Assembly (NCBI RefSeq): GCF_018882325.1
Contig: NZ_JACVOQ010000008.1
Span: 1 to 63,355 of the forward strand
Source of the DNA: Polynucleobacter sp. 78F-HAINBA
GTDB lineage: Bacteria; Pseudomonadota; Gammaproteobacteria; Burkholderiales; Burkholderiaceae
DNA length: 63,355 bases
Direction of reading: 5' to 3'
Shown: positions 41,300-50,913 of the stretch, piece after piece
Position numbering within the stretch: the stretch's first letter is position 1
How the letters are laid out: every line of letters begins with the position of its first letter
Translations under genes and position numbers: made by a program
Notes under the pieces: model-generated
Seen by the model: only the letters and a program-made list of their open reading frames with translations
Told to the model about the DNA's origin: nothing
The model's database searches: none

Positions 41300-43234
41300 A
41301 TGGGAAAGATTATCGGAATTGACTTAGGAACCACGAACTCGTGTGTATCCGTTGTTGAAAACAATGCACCTAAAGTTGTCGAGAACGCAGAGGGCGGCCG
41401 CACAACTCCTTCCATCATCGCTTACGTTGAAGATGGCGAAGTATTAGTTGGCGCACCTGCAAAACGCCAATCAGTCACCAATCCTAAAAACACTATCTAC
41501 GCAGTGAAGCGTTTGATGGGTCGCAAATTTACTGATGCTGAAGTGCAAAAAGACATCGGTTTGATGCCTTACAAAATTGTTCAAGCGGACAACGGTGATG
41601 CTTGGGTTGAAGCGCGTGACAAAAAAATGGCACCACAACAAGTGTCAGCAGAAATTCTGCGCAAAATGAAAAAGACAGCCGAAGACTATCTCGGTGAAGA
41701 AGTAACTGAGGCAGTGATTACTGTTCCTGCTTACTTCAACGACAGCCAACGTCAAGCAACTAAAGATGCTGGTCGTATTGCTGGCTTGGACGTCAAGCGC
41801 ATCATCAATGAGCCAACTGCTGCTGCATTGGCATTCGGCTTAGACAAGCAAGACAAAGTGGATCGTAAGATCGCTGTGTATGACTTGGGTGGCGGTACAT
41901 TCGACGTATCCATCATTGAAATTGCTAACGTTGACGGTGAGAAGCAGTTCGAAGTGCTCTCTACTAACGGTGATACCTTCTTGGGTGGCGAAGACTTTGA
42001 CCAACGCATCATTGATTGGATCATTGCTGAGTTCAAGAAAGAGCAAGGCGTAGATTTGAGTAAAGACGTATTGGCCTTGCAACGTTTAAAAGACGCTGCT
42101 GAAAAAGCCAAGATTGAATTGTCATCTGCACAGCAAACTGAAATCAATTTGCCATACGTAACTGCTGATGCAGGCGGTCCTAAGCATTTGAACTTGAAGC
42201 TCACTCGCGCTAAGTTGGAGTCTTTGGTAGAAGAGCTGATCAACCGTACAGCTGGTCCTTGCTTAACTGCAATTAAAGACGCTGGCGTCAATGTGGCTGA
42301 CATCGATGACGTGATTTTGGTTGGTGGTCAAACCCGCATGCCTGCAGTTCAGGACAAGGTAAAAGAGATTTTTGGCAAAGAGCCACGTAAGGACGTGAAC
42401 CCAGACGAAGCAGTTGCTGTTGGTGCTGCGATTCAGGGCTCTGTATTGTCTGGTGATCGTAAGGACGTATTGCTCTTGGACGTAACTCCATTGTCATTGG
42501 GTATCGAAACCTTGGGCGGCGTAATGACCAAGATGATTCCGAAGAACACAACTATCCCTACTAAGCATTCACAGGTTTACTCCACAGCGGAAGATAACCA
42601 GCCTGCGGTAACCATTAAGTGTTTCCAAGGTGAGCGTGAGATGGCTGCTGCCAACAAATTGCTCGGTGAGTTTAATTTGGAAGGTATTGCTCCAGCACAA
42701 CGCGGTATGCCACAAATTGAAGTGACCTTTGATATTGATGCCAACGGTATTTTGCATGTAACTGCAAAAGACAAGACGACTGGCAAAGAGAACAAGATCA
42801 CCATTAAGGCAAACTCTGGTTTGACTGAAGAAGAAATTCAACGCATGGTGAAAGATGCTGAAGCAAATGCCGATGAAGATAAAAAAGCATTGGAACTAGT
42901 AACAGCGCGCAACACTGCCGATGCTTTGGCTCACTCAACCAAGAAAGCCTTGGAAGAGCATGGCTCCGCATTAGAGGCTTCCGAGAAAGAAGCAATCGAA
43001 GCTGCCCTGAAAGAATTGGATGAGGCAATCAAGGGTAGTGATAAAGCTGCTATTGAAGCTAAGACTGAGGCTTTGGGTAAAGCTAGTCAGAAGTTAGGCG
43101 AAAAAGCCATGGCTGCTGAACAGGCTAAAGCTGGTGGTGCCGCTCCTGGCGCAGCTCCTGGTGGCGCGCAAGCTGCCGCTCCGGATGCTGACGTAGTGGA
43201 TGCGGATTTCAAAGAAGTGGACGATAAGAAGTAA
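41300..43234 (+). CDS. dnaK: Chaperone DnaK (Hsp70)
   Basis: DnaK is the ATP-driven Hsp70 that binds exposed hydrophobic segments and typically also restrains sigma32. It has 644 residues. The nucleotide-binding domain shows [24 protein letters not shown] and [13 protein letters not shown]. The conserved linker [16 protein letters not shown] leads to the substrate domain, then a helical lid and an Ala/Gly-rich tail ending [16 protein letters not shown] ribosome-binding site precedes the ATG. dnaJ follows after a 99-bp gap containing a strong hairpin. Confidence 0.99.
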   Translation: MGKIIGIDLGTTNSCVSVVENNAPKVVENAEGGRTTPSIIAYVEDGEVLVGAPAKRQSVTNPKNTIYAVKRLMGRKFTDAEVQKDIGLMPYKIVQADNGDAWVEARDKKMAPQQVSAEILRKMKKTAEDYLGEEVTEAVITVPAYFNDSQRQATKDAGRIAGLDVKRIINEPTAAALAFGLDKQDKVDRKIAVYDLGGGTFDVSIIEIANVDGEKQFEVLSTNGDTFLGGEDFDQRIIDWIIAEFKKEQGVDLSKDVLALQRLKDAAEKAKIELSSAQQTEINLPYVTADAGGPKHLNLKLTRAKLESLVEELINRTAGPCLTAIKDAGVNVADIDDVILVGGQTRMPAVQDKVKEIFGKEPRKDVNPDEAVAVGAAIQGSVLSGDRKDVLLLDVTPLSLGIETLGGVMTKMIPKNTTIPTKHSQVYSTAEDNQPAVTIKCFQGEREMAAANKLLGEFNLEGIAPAQRGMPQIEVTFDIDANGILHVTAKDKTTGKENKITIKANSGLTEEEIQRMVKDAEANADEDKKALELVTARNTADALAHSTKKALEEHGSALEASEKEAIEAALKELDEAIKGSDKAAIEAKTEALGKASQKLGEKAMAAEQAKAGGAAPGAAPGGAQAAAPDADVVDADFKEVDDKK

Positions 43235-43281
43235 TCCCTTATATTGAAAGCTATTTAACGTAGTTTAGAAGTACTTAAATA

Positions 43282-43306
43282 ACAAGTCGGCCTCGTGCCG
43301 ACTTGT
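43282..43306 (+). repeat. Strong intergenic hairpin between dnaK and dnaJ
   Basis: ACAAGTCGGC (43282-43291) and GCCGACTTGT (43297-43306) are perfect complements around the loop CTCGT, giving a 10-bp stem. No T-run follows (GTCATTC), so it is not a standard intrinsic terminator. It begins 48 bp after dnaK and ends 27 bp before dnaJ. It may protect the dnaK mRNA end or partially attenuate dnaJ. Confidence 0.75.
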
Positions 43307-43333
43307 GTCATTCAGGTTGTTGAGAGGAATTTT

Positions 43334-44464
43334 GTGCCTAAAAGTAAACGCGATTATTACGAAGTGCTTGGTGTTGCGAAAGGTGCCAGCGATGAGGAGC
43401 TAAAAAAGGCTTATCGGAAAATGGCGATGAAGCATCACCCCGATCGCAACCCCGATAGCAAAACAGCGGAAGCCCAATTCAAAGAAGTTAAAGAGGCTTA
43501 CGAAACCCTTACAGATCCAAACAAGCGCGCTGCTTATGATCAATATGGTCATGCGGGCGTGGATCAGTCTAGTGGGTTTGGCGGCGGCGGCTTTGGCGGT
43601 GGTGGTTTTGCAGATGCCTTCGGCGATATCTTCGGTGATATTTTTGGCCAAGGTGGTGGACGTCAGTCGGGACCACAGGTTTATAAGGGTGCTGATTTAC
43701 GTTACAACATGGAGATCACTCTCGAGCAAGCTGCCGAGGGTTACACCACGCAAATTCGAGTACCAAGCTGGAGTGATTGCAAGCCATGTCACGGAACCGG
43801 CGCAGAGCCTGGCAGCAAAGCTGAGAGATGTACTACTTGTGATGGTCATGGTCAAGTTCGTGTCCAACAGGGCTTCTTCTCAATGCAGCAAACTTGCCCC
43901 AAGTGTCGCGGCACTGGTGAGTACATTCCGAAGCCATGCAAGACTTGCCATGGCAGCGGTAAACATAAAGAACAAAAAACACTCGAAATCAAAATCCCTG
44001 CGGGTATTGATGATGGCATGCGCGTTCGCTCAGTTGGTAACGGCGAACCTGGCGTGAATGGCGGACCATCTGGTGATCTTTATGTAGAAGTGAGAGTTAA
44101 GCCCCACAAGGTATTTGAGCGCGATGGCAGCGATCTGCATGTGCAAATGCCGATCTCTTTTGCAACTGCAACGATTGGTGGCGATATTGAAGTTCCAACG
44201 TTGTCAGGGCGCGTCGAGTTTCCGATTCCTGAGGGTACGCAGACTGGTAAAACATTCCGTTTGCGCAACAAGGGAATTAAAGGTCTACGCTCAACTATGG
44301 TTGGTGATCTCTTCGTTCACGTTGCTGTTGAGACCCCAGTAAAGCTGACTGATGAGCAAAAGAAATTACTGCAAAAATTTGATGACAGCTTGAAGTCTGG
44401 TGGCGACAAACACAACCCTCATCAAAAGGGTTGGTTTGATGGTGTGAAGAGTTTCTTTAGTTAA
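43334..44464 (+). CDS. dnaJ: Chaperone DnaJ (Hsp40)
   Basis: DnaJ delivers clients to DnaK and stimulates its ATPase. The GTG at 43334 is chosen because it follows a GAGAGGAA ribosome-binding site and gives [12 protein letters not shown], the normal DnaJ N-terminus; a longer frame from 43295 runs back into the intergenic hairpin. The protein is 376 residues. It has the HPD motif at about 35-37, a Gly/Phe-rich linker, and four zinc repeats [24 protein letters not shown] and CKTCHGSG. No promoter was seen in the dnaK-dnaJ gap, so it is probably cotranscribed with dnaK. Confidence 0.97.
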   Translation: MPKSKRDYYEVLGVAKGASDEELKKAYRKMAMKHHPDRNPDSKTAEAQFKEVKEAYETLTDPNKRAAYDQYGHAGVDQSSGFGGGGFGGGGFADAFGDIFGDIFGQGGGRQSGPQVYKGADLRYNMEITLEQAAEGYTTQIRVPSWSDCKPCHGTGAEPGSKAERCTTCDGHGQVRVQQGFFSMQQTCPKCRGTGEYIPKPCKTCHGSGKHKEQKTLEIKIPAGIDDGMRVRSVGNGEPGVNGGPSGDLYVEVRVKPHKVFERDGSDLHVQMPISFATATIGGDIEVPTLSGRVEFPIPEGTQTGKTFRLRNKGIKGLRSTMVGDLFVHVAVETPVKLTDEQKKLLQKFDDSLKSGGDKHNPHQKGWFDGVKSFFS

Positions 44465-44478
44465 CTAGTAGCTCAAGC

Positions 44479-45294
44479 TTATCCAGCAAAGCCGTGTTCG
44501 GGTCCGGGGAATTTTCCGGATTTCACTTCTCGAACATAGGCTTTGACGGCTGCCTCAATCGAGGCGTGACCATCTAGAAAGTTTTTAACAAACTTTGGTG
44601 GCTTTCCAGGGCTGATGCCCAGCATATCTTGCAGAACCAATACTTGGCCGGAGCAATCTGCTCCCGCGCCGATTCCAATCGTAGGAATGGAGAGCGACTC
44701 GGTAATCAGCTTACCCAATGAAGACGGAATTGCTTCGAGCACAATCATTTGCGCACCAGCTTGCTCGCAAGCAATCGCTTGTTCGAGCATCAAGCTTGCA
44801 GCGTCTTTAGATTTACCTTGAACTTTATAGCCGCCGAGGATATGGACAGATTGGGGTAGCAAGCCCAGGTGCGCGCAAACAGGAACGCTGCGCTCTACTA
44901 AATACTGAATGATGTCGATTTGCCAATCACCACCTTCAAGCTTGACCATATCCGCACCTGCGCGCATGAGTTCTGCTGCTGAATCCAGGGCTTGGACTGG
45001 ATCGCCATAGCTGGCAAAAGGAAGATCGGCAATGATGAAGGCGTGAGAGTTGGCGCGGGCCACGCATTCTGTGTGATACGCCACTTGCTCAACGGTTACC
45101 GGGGTGGTGCTCGAGTGACCTTGAATCACATTACCCAGAGAATCCCCAATCAGGATGGTTTCGACCCCGCAGCGATTTAATAGGGCTGACATCGTTGAAT
45201 CGTATGCCGTCAGCATAGTAATTTTTTCATCCTCGGCACGCATGGCGAGGAGCTTAGAAATCGTAATTGGCTTTTCGCCTTGTAAGTAACCCAT
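44479..45294 (-). CDS. panB: 3-methyl-2-oxobutanoate hydroxymethyltransferase
   Basis: PanB adds a hydroxymethyl group to ketoisovalerate from methylenetetrahydrofolate, giving ketopantoate for pantothenate and CoA. At 271 residues it has [28 protein letters not shown], the [19 protein letters not shown] segment, [20 protein letters not shown] and [20 protein letters not shown]. It follows folK by 17 bp. Its stop lies 14 bp from the convergent dnaJ stop. The next pantothenate gene (panC) is not in the window. Confidence 0.97.
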   Translation of the reverse strand: MGYLQGEKPITISKLLAMRAEDEKITMLTAYDSTMSALLNRCGVETILIGDSLGNVIQGHSSTTPVTVEQVAYHTECVARANSHAFIIADLPFASYGDPVQALDSAAELMRAGADMVKLEGGDWQIDIIQYLVERSVPVCAHLGLLPQSVHILGGYKVQGKSKDAASLMLEQAIACEQAGAQMIVLEAIPSSLGKLITESLSIPTIGIGAGADCSGQVLVLQDMLGISPGKPPKFVKNFLDGHASIEAAVKAYVREVKSGKFPGPEHGFAG

Positions 45295-45311
45295 GGCGTG
45301 AGTTTAATGAA

Positions 45312-45839
45312 TTAATGCGCTGATTGGCTATAAACGTCTTTTTCACCGCAATTACAGTTGCGGCAACGTAGTTTTTCGATGCGCTGCTCTGCTACATTGG
45401 GTAAGTAGGCCTTGAGTTCGCCCCAGTTCGGCAAAAAGAAATCAGGGGCAATTTCCAGTAAAGGCAGGAGGACAAAGGAGCGTTCAGTGATTCTAGGGTG
45501 GGGAATCGTGAGTTCGGTATCTGTTTGGGATACGCCCTCGAATGCCAGAATATCCAGATCAATCGTGCGGGGTGCATTGGCGTAAGGGCGCTCACGGCCA
45601 AATTCTTGTTCAACCGCTTGGCAAACGTGCAATAAGCCATAAGGACTTAATTGCGTTTCAATTTCAATCACTGCATTGATGTAGTCGCCACCAGTAGCTT
45701 GGAAGGGCGCACTTTGGTAGAAGCAGCTTTTGGTTAGGATTTGGAGTTCGCAGCGCTGCGCAAGGCACACAATCGCGTCAGTAATAAGCTGACGCGTGTC
45801 ACCGATATTGCCGCCAAATCCAATAAAAGCTCGAGCCAT
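45312..45839 (-). CDS. folK: 2-amino-4-hydroxy-6-hydroxymethyldihydropteridine diphosphokinase
   Basis: FolK (HPPK) pyrophosphorylates the pterin precursor of folate. From MARAFIGFGGNIGD it is 175 residues. It has the pterin-binding FQATGGDYINAVIEIET, the catalytic-loop FGRERPYANAPRTIDLDILAF and the PHPRITERSFVLLPLLEIAP signature. The ATG at 45839 has GGA about 7 nt upstream and matches the E. coli start; an ATG two codons earlier (45845) is the alternative. The C-terminus ends in an unusual Cys/Asn-rich stretch (KLRCRNCNCG), possibly metal-binding. Confidence 0.94.
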   Translation of the reverse strand: MARAFIGFGGNIGDTRQLITDAIVCLAQRCELQILTKSCFYQSAPFQATGGDYINAVIEIETQLSPYGLLHVCQAVEQEFGRERPYANAPRTIDLDILAFEGVSQTDTELTIPHPRITERSFVLLPLLEIAPDFFLPNWGELKAYLPNVAEQRIEKLRCRNCNCGEKDVYSQSAH

Positions 45840-45909
45840 GCTCATTCCAAACGAGAGAAAACTACACGAAACTACCGAATCTACTTTACTGAATTTTTCT
45901 CAAGTCTGC

Positions 45910-47310
45910 TTAGTCTGCTGCACCTTCAGTGGGCGTAGCTACTTTGGCTTTTCTACGGCGACGTCTTTTTGTAGGGGAGGCGCTATTTCCAACCTCATTT
46001 TTGACGCTAGCCATCAAGGCTTCCTGGCCTTCTGGATCGGTAGCAATGAAGTCAGTCCACCATTGCCCTAGAGAGGGATTTTTCTCCCCAGTGGCGCAGC
46101 GCAGCAACATAAAGTCATAACCCGCTCTAAAGCGTGGTGATTCAATCAGGCGATAAGGGTAGCGTCCAACTCGCTTTTCAAAACGGGGCTGCATGGACCA
46201 GATTTCTCGCATATCGCTTTCGAAGCGACGCTGAATGACCATGCCGCTACTTTGGCTGGCAATAGTCTCATCCATCGCATCATGCAGTGCTGGAATATTA
46301 GAAATCCCTTTAGCGATATTCTTTTTCCAATTACTCAGTAGATCAGGCCAGAGTAAAGTCGCAAACAAGAATCCTGCGGAAACACTTTTCCCGGATTGAA
46401 TACGTTGGTCGGTATTCGCAAGGGCAATGCGTACAAAATCATTTGCTTCTTTTGAATTTGCACTTTTATCTAATATGTGATCCAGTAAAGGTAGGAGGCC
46501 GTGATGTAGTCCCGCATCCTTCAGGCCTTGAATCGCAGCCCATGAGTAACCTGACATGAGTAGCTTAAGGATTTCATCGAAGAGACGAGCGGATGGAACA
46601 TCATGAATCAACTTGCCTAATTTGGCGATAGGAGCGCGTGTTGCTGCATCTAAAGTAAAACCTGTCTTCGCGGCAAAACGAACTGCCCTCAACATGCGAA
46701 TTGGATCTTCGCGATAGCGCTTAGCTGGATCACCAATCATGCGCAGAGTTTTCTTCTGCATGTCGGCCATGCCACCGTGATAGTCGAGCACGGTCTCGGT
46801 AGCGGGATCGTAGTACATCGCATTAATGCTGAAATCCCTGCGAGCAGCATCCTCATGTTGGCTGCCCCAGACGTTATCGCGTAGGATGCGGCCATTTTCT
46901 GCTACGTGCTCGCCAGCGTTTTCTAGTAAGGCTCTGAAGGTGGATACCTCAATGATTTCAGGTTGGCCTTTGCCAAAGAAAGTCACGTGCACAATCTGAA
47001 AGCGGCGGCCAATCAGGCGCGCTTTGCGGAACAACTTTTGTACTTGCTCGGGCGTGGCATTGGTTGCCACATCAAAATCCTTTGGACCAATACCTAAAGC
47101 TAAGTCTCGCACTGCGCCACCGACAATAAAAGCATCATAGCCAGCTTGCTGCAATGTTTGGGTCACCTTCACGGCATTTTTAGATAGCAAATGTGGGTCA
47201 ATGCGGTGAGATTTTTTAGGGATTCGTTTCGGTGCGCCAGAGGTATGGGCCGCAGTATGTCGGACCATTGGGTCGCGACGCAAAATACGTTTAATAAATT
47301 TGGTAATCAT
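45910..47310 (-). CDS. pcnB: Poly(A) polymerase I
   Basis: PcnB adds poly(A) tails to RNA 3' ends, marking them for decay. At 466 residues it shows VGGAVRDLALGIGPKDFDVATNA, the class II nucleotidyltransferase core with the catalytic Asp pair, then RRFQIVHV, RRDFSINAM, DPAKRYREDPIRMLRAVRFAAK and a basic C-terminal tail (TKRRRRRKAKV). The N-terminal 35 residues are also basic. Its ATG overlaps the stop of the upstream HAD gene by 4 bp, indicating coupling. A CCA-adding enzyme is a related alternative, but the basic tail favours PcnB. Confidence 0.94.
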   Translation of the reverse strand: MITKFIKRILRRDPMVRHTAAHTSGAPKRIPKKSHRIDPHLLSKNAVKVTQTLQQAGYDAFIVGGAVRDLALGIGPKDFDVATNATPEQVQKLFRKARLIGRRFQIVHVTFFGKGQPEIIEVSTFRALLENAGEHVAENGRILRDNVWGSQHEDAARRDFSINAMYYDPATETVLDYHGGMADMQKKTLRMIGDPAKRYREDPIRMLRAVRFAAKTGFTLDAATRAPIAKLGKLIHDVPSARLFDEILKLLMSGYSWAAIQGLKDAGLHHGLLPLLDHILDKSANSKEANDFVRIALANTDQRIQSGKSVSAGFLFATLLWPDLLSNWKKNIAKGISNIPALHDAMDETIASQSSGMVIQRRFESDMREIWSMQPRFEKRVGRYPYRLIESPRFRAGYDFMLLRCATGEKNPSLGQWWTDFIATDPEGQEALMASVKNEVGNSASPTKRRRRRKAKVATPTEGAAD

Positions 47311-47987
47311 GCAAACAGTTCAAGTATGGGCCAGTGACGTTTTGCGGCTTCATCACGTAGGCGAGCATCTGGATTAGTAGCAATAGGGTTACTAACTTTT
47401 TCCAGGAGAGGTAAATCATTCATAGAGTCTGAATAAAAATAACTTTGTGGCAATTGGTCTAATGCGAGATCTTGTGTGGCAAGCCAATCATGTACTCGTT
47501 GAATCTTGCCTTCTCGAAAACTCGGGATGCCTTTAACTTCGCCGGTGAAAGCGGCGAGAGGGCTATCTCCCGCAGTGGCAGGTTCAGTAGCTACGAGATG
47601 TTCAATGCCAAAACTTTCTACGATGGGGCGAGTAACAAAGCTGTTGGTTGCAGTCACAACGCAGCAAAGGTCGCCAGCATCTTGGTGGCGCTTTACTAAA
47701 TCAAGCGCTTGTTGACGTATCTGGCCAGTAATCACTTCTTGCATAAATGCGTCATGCCATTCTTTGAGCTGTGCACGAGAATGCTCCGAGAGTGGCTTCA
47801 AAGCAAAGCGCAAGAACTCCTGAATATTGAGCTTGCCATCTTTGTAATCTTGATAGAAGCGTTCATTTTGCTGTGCATAGTATTTGCTATCTACTACGCC
47901 AATACGCGCCAAGAACTGACCCCATTCGTAATCGCTATCGCAGGGGAGAAGAGTGTGATCTAAGTCGAACAGTGCTAATCGGGTCAT
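47307..47987 (-). CDS. HAD-superfamily hydrolase, subfamily IB (SerB-like phosphatase)
   Basis: From MTRLALFDLDHTLLP the protein is 226 residues. It shows the HAD nucleophile motif DLDHT (Asp8, Asp10), motif II in VVTATNSFVTRPI and motif III/IV in YFYSDSMNDLPLLEKVSNPIATNPD. Relatives include phosphoserine-phosphatase-like enzymes of the CicA and HAD-IB type found beside hda in betaproteobacteria. The substrate is not predictable. The frame opens earlier at 48038 but that part overlaps hda; 47987 matches the family start. It lies 4 bp after hda and overlaps pcnB. Confidence 0.9.
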   Translation of the reverse strand: MTRLALFDLDHTLLPCDSDYEWGQFLARIGVVDSKYYAQQNERFYQDYKDGKLNIQEFLRFALKPLSEHSRAQLKEWHDAFMQEVITGQIRQQALDLVKRHQDAGDLCCVVTATNSFVTRPIVESFGIEHLVATEPATAGDSPLAAFTGEVKGIPSFREGKIQRVHDWLATQDLALDQLPQSYFYSDSMNDLPLLEKVSNPIATNPDARLRDEAAKRHWPILELFA

Positions 47988-47991
47988 TAAT

Positions 47992-48750
47992 TTATTTGGG
48001 CTGTAAAAGCTCTCTAACAAGAGGCAAGGTAACAGCACGTTTTGTTTCTAGTGAATAAGCATCCAAAGCATCAATCAAGGCCATGAGGTTTGGCATATCG
48101 CGATAAAAGCGATTTAACAACCAAGGCAATACATCTGGGGATAAAACCAAGCCGCGCGCTTGCGCTGCTTGCTGTAAGGCCTCTATTTTCTCATCATCGC
48201 CCAAAAGATGAGTTTGAAAGATCAAACCCCATCCTAGACGGGTGCGAAGGTCTTCTCTAAGGCTTAAAGCGCCAGGGGCGGCATTGCCTGCCATGAAGAT
48301 GTGAATGGCTTTGCTGCCCTGAATGGCATTCAGAATACGAAATAAAGAGGCTACCAAGCGCTCATCAAGTCGATCCACGTCATCCACAGTGATTACAGAG
48401 GGTTTATCGCTTGCACAGAGGGTGAGCAGGCTTTCTTCTAGGCGTACCCAAGAAATCGGTTCATTGGGGGTGAGGGGGAAATACTCCAAACCCAATTCCT
48501 GGGCGGCATCGCCAATAGCGCTTAGCAAATGGGTGCGACCAGAGCCTTCTGGTCCCCACCAATAGATCCAGCGTTGGTTCAGCGGATCTTCACTAGCCTC
48601 TCTTGGGGCGTTTATTTCCCAAACTTTGACTAAAGCCAACAAGGCCGAGTGCAGCGCCAAGTTTTCTCCAGCTAGAAAATTACTTAAGCTGGGTTTAGGT
48701 GTGTGACTAATATCAAGCGCAAACTGTTTTGGTAGTGAGGAGTTATTCAT
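47992..48750 (-). CDS. hda: DnaA regulatory inactivator Hda
   Basis: Hda is a DnaA-like AAA+ protein that, with the sliding clamp, stimulates DnaA-ATP hydrolysis and so prevents re-initiation of replication. At 252 residues it has a short N-terminus with the sequence LPKQFALDI that resembles a clamp-binding motif. Walker A is the variant GPEGSGRTHLL and Walker B is SVITVDDVDRLDE. The arginine-finger-side region (RLGWGLIFQ) is present and there is no DNA-binding domain IV, which separates it from DnaA. It lies 12 bp downstream of the permease gene. Confidence 0.94.
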   Translation of the reverse strand: MNNSSLPKQFALDISHTPKPSLSNFLAGENLALHSALLALVKVWEINAPREASEDPLNQRWIYWWGPEGSGRTHLLSAIGDAAQELGLEYFPLTPNEPISWVRLEESLLTLCASDKPSVITVDDVDRLDERLVASLFRILNAIQGSKAIHIFMAGNAAPGALSLREDLRTRLGWGLIFQTHLLGDDEKIEALQQAAQARGLVLSPDVLPWLLNRFYRDMPNLMALIDALDAYSLETKRAVTLPLVRELLQPK

Positions 48751-48762
48751 TGCTGCAGAAAC

Positions 48763-49752
48763 TTATTTTTGATACCAAGAGCTTTGGGTGTAGCGTGACC
48801 AGCCATACTGTAAGAGCACCAAACCAACTGCACTAGTAGGTAATGCCAGTAACACACCAAAGAAGCCAAATAATTTCCCAAATAACAGCAAAGCAAAAAG
48901 CACTGCGACCGGATGTAAGCCAATTCGTTCGCCAACTAGGCGTGGTGTGAGGAAGAAGCCTTCAATAAATTGTCCTAGTCCATATAGCACTAGGACGCCA
49001 ATGATTGCACCCCCAGGCCCAAATTGTAAAAGGGCCGCAAGGATAGCTAAGGTAAAGCCTAGGGTAATGCCGATGTAGGGAATCACAATCATCAGAGCGG
49101 TGAATACGCCTAATGCTGCCGCACCTTTAATGCCGATTACGCTTAAGCCAACGCTATAAAAAACAGACATGATGGAAATAACGATCAGCATACCTCGAAG
49201 ATATTGCGATAGCAGTCCATCCGCATGCATGGCTAAGTGGTGTACTGTTTCTTGCGCACGTAGCGGAACGATTTTTCTAATGAGTTTAAAGAAGTGATCC
49301 CAATCAATCAGAAGATAAAACATGACAAATAGGATCAGAACTGCATTCACAAAGCCGGCAATCACAGAGCTGCCCGAAGTCAGCACTGTCTCAACAGTGG
49401 AGGACATGAGGGCGTCGGAATTGTCGTTGAAGTGGTCAGTAATCTTTTGGGTGGCGCTAGATTTGAGGGTGCCCCAATCCACATTGATGTGAAATTCACT
49501 TAACTTAGGCCCAAGCCAAGATTGGGTGTTTTGGATCCAATCCGGAAATTGGGCTTTAATGAGGGGGATTTCAGTTTTGAGGAGGGTAATAAACAGGCTC
49601 AAAATCAAAAAACACACTCCAAGACCAATAATCATGGCAATCCCGGCAGCAGCTGCGCGGGGTAGGCGACGCCTCTCAAGCCACAAGCAAACTGGGCGTA
49701 GGGCATAAGCCAGAATAAATGCGGTCAGAAAAGGGGTAAAAATTTCAGCCAT
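48763..49752 (-). CDS. AI-2E family transporter (PerM/TqsA-like permease)
   Basis: This is a 329-residue inner-membrane protein with about seven to eight hydrophobic segments. The family signature is in the C-terminal half: GIKGAAALGVFTALMIVIPYIGITLG, then GQFIEGFFLTPRLVGERIGLHPVAVLFALLLFG. The family name comes from E. coli TqsA; most members have unknown substrates and some may be sodium/proton antiporters. An AGAGGA ribosome-binding site precedes the ATG. It heads the run with hda, and it diverges from purM. Confidence 0.93.
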   Translation of the reverse strand: MAEIFTPFLTAFILAYALRPVCLWLERRRLPRAAAAGIAMIIGLGVCFLILSLFITLLKTEIPLIKAQFPDWIQNTQSWLGPKLSEFHINVDWGTLKSSATQKITDHFNDNSDALMSSTVETVLTSGSSVIAGFVNAVLILFVMFYLLIDWDHFFKLIRKIVPLRAQETVHHLAMHADGLLSQYLRGMLIVISIMSVFYSVGLSVIGIKGAAALGVFTALMIVIPYIGITLGFTLAILAALLQFGPGGAIIGVLVLYGLGQFIEGFFLTPRLVGERIGLHPVAVLFALLLFGKLFGFFGVLLALPTSAVGLVLLQYGWSRYTQSSWYQK

Positions 49753-49825
49753 CGTGCTCGAATCCTCTAGAATTCAATGATTCTACCGACCAAGTAGTGT
49801 TTTTTACTAATCTTCTATCTCTGCC

Positions 49826-50878
49826 ATGAACTCATCTACTAATTCTTCCTCAAAAGGCCTTTCCTACCGTGACGCTGGCGTCGATATTGACGCTGGGGAT
49901 GATTTGGTGGATCGCATCAAGCCTTTGGCTAAGAAAACCATGCGCGAAGGCGTATTGGCTGGGATTGGCGGCTTTGGCGCCCTGTTTGAGGTGCCAAAAC
50001 GCTATAAAGAGCCGGTATTGGTATCTGGCACTGACGGCGTTGGCACAAAATTGAGATTAGCTTTTGAGTGGAATCGTCACGACACGATTGGCCAGGATTT
50101 GGTGGCGATGAGTGTGAACGATATTTTGGTTCAGGGTGCTGAGCCCCTCTTTTTCTTGGATTACTTTGCCTGCGGCAAGCTCACTGTAGATACTGCGGCC
50201 ACTGTAGTTGGCGGCATTGCCAAAGGTTGCGAGCTGTCTGGTTGCGCACTCATTGGTGGTGAAACTGCTGAGATGCCTGGCATGTACCCTCCAGGTGAAT
50301 ATGACTTAGCTGGCTTTGCTGTTGGCGCAGTTGAAAAATCCAAAATTATTACTGGTGCAACCATTACTCCTGGCGATGTCGTTTTGGCAATTGCTTCGAG
50401 TGGCGCACATTCCAATGGTTACTCATTGGTTCGCAAAATTATTGAGCGCGCGGGCGCCAAGCCAACCGATGATTTGGGTGGCCGCTCTTTGGGTGATGTG
50501 GTGATGGCTCCTACGCAAATTTATGTGAAGCAGTTGCTGAAGTTGATCGGAGAGGTCAATGTGAAGGGCATGGCGCACATCACTGGTGGTGGCTTGGTGG
50601 ACAACGTGCCACGCGTGCTCCCAGAAAATACGCAAGCTGTATTGCATCGCGATAGCTGGCAAATGCCAGAGCTCTTCCGCTGGTTACAAATGAAGGGTGG
50701 CGTAGCGGATGCAGAAATGGTGCGTGTATTTAACTGCGGTATCGGTATGGTGGTGATCGTCACTGCCGATCAAGCGGATGCTGCAATCCAATCGCTCAAA
50801 GCTGAAGGTTTGCATGCTTGGACTGTTGGCGAGGTTGTAGAGCGTCCAGCTGGTGCGCCGCAAACTATCGTTATTTAA
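49826..50878 (+). CDS. purM: Phosphoribosylformylglycinamidine cyclo-ligase (AIR synthetase)
   Basis: PurM makes aminoimidazole ribonucleotide from FGAM and ATP, step five of purine synthesis. At 350 residues it has [22 protein letters not shown], the [15 protein letters not shown] motif, the loop [22 protein letters not shown] and [24 protein letters not shown]. The order permease/hda divergent from purM is typical of Burkholderiaceae. A 9-bp hairpin follows its stop and is shared with miaA. Confidence 0.98.
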   Translation: MNSSTNSSSKGLSYRDAGVDIDAGDDLVDRIKPLAKKTMREGVLAGIGGFGALFEVPKRYKEPVLVSGTDGVGTKLRLAFEWNRHDTIGQDLVAMSVNDILVQGAEPLFFLDYFACGKLTVDTAATVVGGIAKGCELSGCALIGGETAEMPGMYPPGEYDLAGFAVGAVEKSKIITGATITPGDVVLAIASSGAHSNGYSLVRKIIERAGAKPTDDLGGRSLGDVVMAPTQIYVKQLLKLIGEVNVKGMAHITGGGLVDNVPRVLPENTQAVLHRDSWQMPELFRWLQMKGGVADAEMVRVFNCGIGMVVIVTADQADAAIQSLKAEGLHAWTVGEVVERPAGAPQTIVI

Positions 50879-50886
50879 TACTCGGT

Positions 50887-50913
50887 CAAAGCCTATTTGC
50901 TTAGGCTTTGTTT
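50887..50913 (+). terminator. Shared hairpin at the purM/miaA junction
   Basis: CAAAGCCTA (50887-50895) pairs with TAGGCTTTG (50902-50910) around a 6-base loop, followed by a short T-rich run. It starts 9 bp after purM, and the miaA stop codon lies inside its left arm, so it can also serve miaA from within the coding sequence. Confidence 0.65.

Noticed and set aside
41752..43028. Long minus-strand open frames inside dnaK, one of 183 codons
   Set aside because: They mirror dnaK codon bias on the opposite strand, overlap each other in different frames and show no recognisable domain.
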